Below are positions 60,237-64,000 of a DNA stretch of 64,000 nt, piece by piece. Each line of letters starts with the position of its first letter. The first letter of the stretch is position 1. This DNA comes from Mycobacterium sp. DL99 (GTDB taxonomy: Bacteria; Actinomycetota; Actinomycetes; Mycobacteriales; Mycobacteriaceae): contig NZ_SJOM01000007.1 of assembly GCF_004762045.1 (NCBI RefSeq), positions 6,039,565 to 6,103,564 of the forward strand, in the 5' to 3' direction. The position numbers and the translations under genes were made by a program. The notes beneath the pieces are model-generated. The model had not been told where the DNA came from. It ran no database searches and worked only from the letters and a program-made list of their open reading frames with translations.

Positions 60237-60292
60237 CTTTGAATCCACGCACACCGCTACTCGCACAAATGCGGCGTCAGTTCCAAGTCAGC
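60232..60292. repeat. Palindromic repeat family B, copy B2
   Basis: 61 bp: arms 60232-60250 (GTTGACTTTGAATCCACGC) and 60274-60292, centre with CCGCTACTCGCACAAATGC. It contains the stop codon of DUF559 paralogue 2 (60234-60236) in one arm and the stop codon of the convergent aminotransferase gene (60290-60288) in the other. Confidence 0.88.
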
Positions 60293-61568
60293 GCAAAAGT
60301 GACTCGATCGCCGCCAGCAGCGCGCAGGTGGCCAGGCCGTCGATCGCCTCACGCACGTCGGACAGCGACGGGAACGTCGGCGCGATGCGGATGTTCTTGT
60401 CCTCGGGGTCCTTGCGGTACGGGAAGGCCGAACCCGCCTCGGTGACCGCGATCCCGGCGTCCTTGGCCAGCGCGACGGTCCGCCTGGCAGTGCCGGGCCA
60501 CACGTCGAGACTCACGAAGTAGCCGCCCTTCGGGTCGGTCCACGACGCGATCTTCGACTCCCCCAACCGGTCCTCAAGGATCTCGGCGACCAGAGCGAAT
60601 TTGGGGGCGATCAGCTCGCGTTGGCGCTGCATCTGCAGGCGCACGCCGTCGGCGTCGCCGAAGAAGCGACTGTGGCGCAGCTGGTTGATCTTGTCCGGCC
60701 CGATCGTCTTCTTGCCCGCGTGCTGCAGGTACCAGGCGATGTTGCCCAGCGAGCCGCCCAGGAAGCTGACCCCCGCCCCGGCGAAGGTGATCTTGGAGGT
60801 CGAGGCGAACACCAGCGGGCGGTTCGGGTTGCCGGCCGCTTCGGCCAGGCCCAGCACGTCGACCTGACGGATGAACTCGCCGGTCAGGGTGTGAACCGCG
60901 TAGGCGTTGTCCCACATCAACCGGAAATCGTTTGCCGCCGTTTGCATTTGGACGAGGCGCCGGACAACTTCCCAGGAATAGGTGGCCCCGGTGGGATTGC
61001 CGTACACCGGAACGCACCACATGCCCTTGATCGCCGGGTCGGCCGCGACGAGTTCCTCGATCAGGTCGACGTCGGGACCGTCCTCGCGCATCGGCACCGC
61101 GATCATCTCGATTCCCAAGGACTCGGTGATCGCGAAGTGGCGGTCGTAGCCGGGCGACGGGCAGAGAAATTTGATCACGGGTTCTTGCACCCAGGGCCGC
61201 ACCGAGTCCACCCCGCCGTACAGCAGCGAGAACACGATGGCGTCGTGCATCATCTCCAGGCTCGCGTTGTTGCCCGCAATGAGGTTCTGCACCGGGATTC
61301 CGAGCAGCTCGCCGAAGATCTCCCGGAGTTCGGGCAGACCGTGCAGGCCGCCGTAGTTGCGGGTATCGGTGCCTTCGCGGTCACGGAAGGAGTCTTTTTC
61401 CGAGCCGGGCAGCGACAGCAGCGCGTTGGACAGATCCAACTGCTCGGGGGCCGGCTTGCCGCGGGTCAGATCCAGGTTCAGCTTTTTGGCCTGGAGCTCT
61501 GCGTAGTTGCGCTGTTGGAGTTCGTGCTGCGCGAGCAGATCGTCGCGGCCGAGGGACTGGAACGACAC
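60288..61568 (-). CDS. aspC: Aspartate aminotransferase (Rv3722c-like, class I-c)
   Basis: A 426-residue PLP aminotransferase of the unusual Rv3722c type, reported as the main aspartate aminotransferase of M. tuberculosis. Motifs: NLDLTRGKPAPEQLDLSNAL, AGNNASLEMMHDAIVFSLLY, WCVPVYGNPTGATYSWEVVR, WDNAYAVHTLTG, and the PLP lysine in VFASTSKITFAGAGVSFLGG. GTG 61568 is the start. Its stop codon lies in repeat B2. The 4.5S RNA gene is 40 bp upstream on the same strand. Confidence 0.93.
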   Translation of the reverse strand: MSFQSLGRDDLLAQHELQQRNYAELQAKKLNLDLTRGKPAPEQLDLSNALLSLPGSEKDSFRDREGTDTRNYGGLHGLPELREIFGELLGIPVQNLIAGNNASLEMMHDAIVFSLLYGGVDSVRPWVQEPVIKFLCPSPGYDRHFAITESLGIEMIAVPMREDGPDVDLIEELVAADPAIKGMWCVPVYGNPTGATYSWEVVRRLVQMQTAANDFRLMWDNAYAVHTLTGEFIRQVDVLGLAEAAGNPNRPLVFASTSKITFAGAGVSFLGGSLGNIAWYLQHAGKKTIGPDKINQLRHSRFFGDADGVRLQMQRQRELIAPKFALVAEILEDRLGESKIASWTDPKGGYFVSLDVWPGTARRTVALAKDAGIAVTEAGSAFPYRKDPEDKNIRIAPTFPSLSDVREAIDGLATCALLAAIESLLR

Positions 61569-61607
61569 CGCGCGCCTTTCACAGAAGCTGAATGAGCTGG
61601 AACGTAA

Positions 61608-61696
61608 GGGGACCCCGCGCACCCGCCAGAGCCCATTGACCCTTGCTGCCTTCCGGCCCTGGGGGAGTTCACAGGATGGACGCCGCGCGGGGTCCA
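61608..61696 (-). ncRNA. ffs: 4.5S signal recognition particle RNA
   Basis: On the minus strand the conserved SRP helix 8 core reads CAGGGCCGGAAGGCAGCAAG, with GGCCGGAAGG tetraloop-side and AGCA bulge, closed by a long terminal stem GGACCCCGCGC / GCGCGGGGTCC. It lies between the aminotransferase and tRNA-Ser genes, the known mycobacterial place of ffs. Ends are estimated from the stem. Confidence 0.88.
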
Positions 61697-61768
61697 CAGC
61701 GAGTGTAATACCCGCCCCTATCCCCGGCGCGTACGGGACCGGTCCGGGCGTCAGTTAGGATTGCCGAC

Positions 61769-61854
61769 GGAGGATTCGCCTAGTGGCCTATGGCGCTCGC
61801 CTGGAACGCGGGTTGGGTTAACAGCCCTCAGGGGTTCAAATCCCCTATCCTCCG
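61769..61854 (+). tRNA. tRNA-Ser (GGA anticodon)
   Basis: An 86-nt class II tRNA: acceptor GGAGGAT / ATCCTCC, D-loop region GCCTAGTGGCC, anticodon GGA at 61803-61805 in the loop CTGGAAC, a long variable arm (GGGTTGGGTTAACAGCCCTC), and T-arm GGGGTTCAAATCCCC. G61854 is the discriminator; CCA is not encoded. Confidence 0.95.
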
Positions 61855-61863
61855 CGCTCGGGT

Positions 61864-61912
61864 CCGGGGTGCGAACTGCTGAATCAACCCTGATCAGCAG
61901 TTCGCACCCCGG
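61864..61912 (+). terminator. Perfect 19-bp hairpin after tRNA-Ser
   Basis: CCGGGGTGCGAACTGCTGA (61864-61882) and its exact complement (61894-61912) enclose an 11-base loop, starting 9 bp after the tRNA. It is the longest perfect stem I noticed in the window. A tRNA terminator is the simplest reading; it also lies in the possible 5' leader of lucA, 25 bp before its start. Confidence 0.65.
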
Positions 61913-61937
61913 CCCAATTAAGTACCCGAGGAGGAGT

Positions 61938-62684
61938 ATGGGCCGCACCGTCGCGGTGATCTGGCACGTGTCGTTTTCGATCGTGGCCGCCGGCCTGTTC
62001 TTCTTTTTCGTTCTCCCCCGATGGCATGAGCTCGTCGGCGATACCTCGCCCACGCTCGGGCTGATCCTGCGCATCGTCACCGGGGTGCTGATCGGTCTCG
62101 CGGCCCTGCCCGTGGTGTTCACCTTGCAGCGGACCAAGCGTCCCGAATTGGCCACCCCGGAGTTGGCGCTGCGCCTGCGGACCGCCTCGATCTCCCTGCA
62201 TGTGGCGGCGGCAGTGCTGATCGTCGGTACCGCGGTCTCCGAGATCTGGTTGTCACTGGACAGCTTCGGGCCGTGGCTGTTCGGGATATACGGCGCCGCC
62301 GCCGCGATCGCCCTGCTCGGCATCTTCAGCTTCTACCTGGCGTTTGTCGCCGAACTGCCGCCCCCGCCGCCGAAGCCGGTCAAGACCCGCGAGAAGGCCG
62401 AGCGCCGCGGGCGCACGAAGGCCGGCGCCGAGGCTGATGCCGATGAGGCTGCCGACGCGGACGAGGTCGAGGAGACCGAAGAGGCTCCCGCAGCTGACGC
62501 TGACGCAGAAGAGACCGAGGCGGAGCCAGAGGCTGAGGAAGACGAAGCTTCCGAAGAGGCCGAAGAGGCCACCGAGGACGAGGAGCCGGCGGGCGCATCT
62601 CTGCGTAACCGGCGGCCGTCCAGCAAGAGCGGCACCAAGCGGCGGGGCTTGCGCTCGCGCGGCGAAGTCGCCACCGAAGACTGA
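61938..62684 (+). CDS. lucA: Membrane protein LucA (Rv3723-like)
   Basis: A 248-residue protein with four membrane helices (IWHVSFSIVAAGLFFFFVLP; LILRIVTGVLIGLAALPVVF; SISLHVAAAVLIVGTAVSEI; LFGIYGAAAAIALLGIFSFY), a PPPPPKP turn, and a strongly acidic tail (about 85 residues, mostly E, A, D). By place and layout it is the LucA orthologue, which in M. tuberculosis stabilises Mce1/Mce4 lipid importers. GAGGAG precedes the ATG. Confidence 0.85.
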   Translation: MGRTVAVIWHVSFSIVAAGLFFFFVLPRWHELVGDTSPTLGLILRIVTGVLIGLAALPVVFTLQRTKRPELATPELALRLRTASISLHVAAAVLIVGTAVSEIWLSLDSFGPWLFGIYGAAAAIALLGIFSFYLAFVAELPPPPPKPVKTREKAERRGRTKAGAEADADEAADADEVEETEEAPAADADAEETEAEPEAEEDEASEEAEEATEDEEPAGASLRNRRPSSKSGTKRRGLRSRGEVATED

Positions 62685-62736
62685 CACACACACCAATCGC
62701 GTCGACATCGGGTTCTTGCCCAGCCAAGATGGGTAC

Positions 62737-63759
62737 ATGAGCAAAGTGGGCTCACATTCGTTCAAAGTGATTGTCGCGGCGGCCCTTGCCGCCGCGGCTG
62801 CCGTCGTCGCCCCGTCAGCACCTGCCGGTGCCGCACCCGGTGACCCGGAGGCCGTGGCCACCCAGATCGAACCATCGGTGGCGCGCATCGATACCCGAGT
62901 GGATTACCAGCAGGCCTACGGCATCGGCACCGGCATCGTGCTGTCCCCGAGCGGCGAGGTGCTGACCAACTATCACGTCGTCCAAGGGGCCAACTCGATC
63001 AGCGCCACCGTCGGCGGCCAGAGTTTCCCCGCCGACCTGGTCGGCTACGACCGTCAGAACGACATCGCGGTGCTGCAGCTGCACGGAGCGGCCGGGCTGC
63101 CACCGGCCCCGATCGGCGATTCGAGGGTGCTGGCACCGGGTCAGCCGGTGGTCGCGCTCGGCAATGCCGGGGGCAGCGGCGCGCCGCTGACCCGCGAGAT
63201 CGGCACCGTCAGCGCGTTCAACCGGACCGTCAACGCCGAAGACGAGCTGACCGGCACCAGCGATGAGATCAACGGGCTGTTCGAGTTCGCCGCACCGGTC
63301 CGCGCCGGCGATTCAGGTGGCCCGGTCGTCAACGATGCCGGCCAGGTCGTCGGCATGACGACAGCCGCGTCGGTGAACTTCCGAATGGGTCCCGGCGGCA
63401 AGGGATTCGCGATCCCGATCAATGACGCGATGGGCATCGCCGGACAGATCCGCGCCCGCATCCCGTCACCCTCGGTGCACATCGGACCGCCGACCATGCT
63501 CGGCGTCGGGGTGCGCACCGCACAGCGCCAGAACGGCGGCGTGATCGTCCAGGACGTCATTCCCGGCGGACCGGCAGAAGCGGCCGGCCTGATCCCGGGC
63601 GACCTGCTCACCAACATCGAGGGCGCCCGGCTGGATTCGGCCCGCACCCTGACGCTGGTTCTCGATCAGCACTACCCGGGCGACGTCGTGGGCCTGACGT
63701 GGCTGGACCAGGCCGGCCAGCAACGCACCGGCAAGGCCACGCTCGCCGCTGGGCCGTAA
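62737..63759 (+). CDS. Secreted trypsin-like (S1C) serine protease with PDZ domain
   Basis: A 340-residue PepA/HtrA-like protease. Signal peptide (VIVAAALAAAAAVVAPSAPA then GAAPG), catalytic histidine in VLTNYHVVQGA, aspartate in DRQNDIAVLQLHG, serine in VRAGDSGGPVVND, then a C-terminal PDZ domain from about residue 250 (GVIVQDVIPGGPAEAAGLIP). It resembles mycobacterial PepA (Rv0125). It lies 52 bp behind lucA. Confidence 0.9.
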   Translation: MSKVGSHSFKVIVAAALAAAAAVVAPSAPAGAAPGDPEAVATQIEPSVARIDTRVDYQQAYGIGTGIVLSPSGEVLTNYHVVQGANSISATVGGQSFPADLVGYDRQNDIAVLQLHGAAGLPPAPIGDSRVLAPGQPVVALGNAGGSGAPLTREIGTVSAFNRTVNAEDELTGTSDEINGLFEFAAPVRAGDSGGPVVNDAGQVVGMTTAASVNFRMGPGGKGFAIPINDAMGIAGQIRARIPSPSVHIGPPTMLGVGVRTAQRQNGGVIVQDVIPGGPAEAAGLIPGDLLTNIEGARLDSARTLTLVLDQHYPGDVVGLTWLDQAGQQRTGKATLAAGP

Positions 63760-63762
63760 TCC

Positions 63763-64000
63763 GTGGTCACACTGGACCGCCTGATCAACGTCCTGGGCGG
63801 CTACGGGGTGCGGCTGCGCGCCCCGGCAAATGGAACCTCCCCGGCGCCGCGCTCGACCGAGTTGCGCAGCGTCGTGATGCACGAACCCGGCCAGGTGATC
63901 GGCGACGTCCTGCTGGCGGTCGGGGCCACCTCGGTCGCCGAGGCGGTGCGGTGGGCCTCGGCGGCGCGCGCCGTGGTGGTGCTGGTGCGCGGTGCGCACA
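63763..64000 (+). CDS. PucR-type regulator N-terminus, cut by window edge
   Basis: Seventy-nine residues from GTG 63763 (VTLDRLINVLGGYGVRLRAP, VVMHEPGQVIGDVLLAVGAT, VAEAVRWASAARAVVVLVRG). This looks like the N-terminal domain of PucR/CdaR-type regulators; the DNA-binding part would lie beyond the window. It starts 3 bp after the protease stop. Confidence 0.55.
   Translation, partial: MVTLDRLINVLGGYGVRLRAPANGTSPAPRSTELRSVVMHEPGQVIGDVLLAVGATSVAEAVRWASAARAVVVLVRGAH

Noticed and set aside
61769..61912. tRNA-Ser as a phage or element attachment site
   Set aside because: No integrase and no repeated tRNA 3' end downstream in the window; lucA follows as in other mycobacteria.

Overview
The window is chromosomal DNA of very high G+C from a mycobacterium, most likely a rapid grower (Mycolicibacterium). 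The evidence is an ESX (type VII) core, a complete ergothioneine cluster egtABCDE, and a long run of genes in the order of the Rv3698-Rv3723 region of M. tuberculosis: a GCS2-family gene, a methyltransferase, egtE-A, two secreted proteins, asd/ask, leuA, dnaQ, murT/gatD, a DUF559 gene, recR, ybaB, a Zn amidase, an SRPBCC protein, an FAD enzyme plus cyclopropane-synthase-like pair, dnaX, an aminotransferase, 4.5S RNA, tRNA-Ser and lucA. The synteny statement is recalled family knowledge, not a search.

Layout. 1-8.1 kb: an ESX-4-like secretion core (eccC cut by the left edge, eccD, eccB, eccE, a DUF5336 protein) with no mycosin in the visible part. 8.1-11.4 kb: acyltransferase, GCS2-family ligase, methyltransferase. 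11.45-17.1 kb: a compact accessory island placed between the methyltransferase and egtE. It carries a polyprenyl synthase, a LacI regulator, an APC permease, a nitrilase-family amidohydrolase and an agmatinase-family ureohydrolase; near-palindromic LacI-type sites lie in front of two of the transcription units and a weaker one in the third. 17.3-22.6 kb: egtEDCBA, every junction overlapping. 22.7-26.2 kb: secreted and lipoproteins, a Fur regulator with a likely operator, and a DUF4185 protein. 26.2-30.2 kb: asd, ask, nitroreductase, galU-like; then a broken esterase gene. 31-33.7 kb: GntR regulator, cysteine hydrolase, NCS1 permease. 33.8-41.3 kb: a nitrogen cluster (amt, glnT/gmaS-like, three split glutamate-synthase-like subunits, a sarcosine-oxidase-like FAD enzyme, XRE-cupin regulator) behind two GlnR-type boxes; it resembles the gamma-glutamylmethylamide/N-methylglutamate pathway. 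41.3-48.4 kb: small secreted protein, lytic transglycosylase, leuA with a leucine leader peptide, a PLDc_N/SHOCT protein, dnaQ-like, murT-gatD. 48.4-64 kb: MBL hydrolase, DUF559 nuclease, recR, ybaB, amidase, lipid genes, dnaX, a second DUF559 nuclease, aminotransferase, ffs, tRNA-Ser, lucA, a trypsin-PDZ protease, and a regulator cut by the right edge.

The most unusual structure is a set of short palindromic repeats. Family A has four copies, each exactly 63 bp (22-bp arms, 19-bp centre). Family B has two copies, each 61 bp (19-bp arms, 23-bp centre). Three A copies and both B copies share the central word GCTACYCGCAC or a one-base variant. Each of the two DUF559 nuclease paralogues is enclosed by a same-family repeat pair (A around one, B around the other), and in both cases the stop codon lies inside the 3' repeat. 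A fourth A copy lies in frame at the start of the DUF4185 gene and encodes nearly its whole signal peptide. These repeats are the best candidate for an undescribed system in this window; the link to the nucleases is inference.
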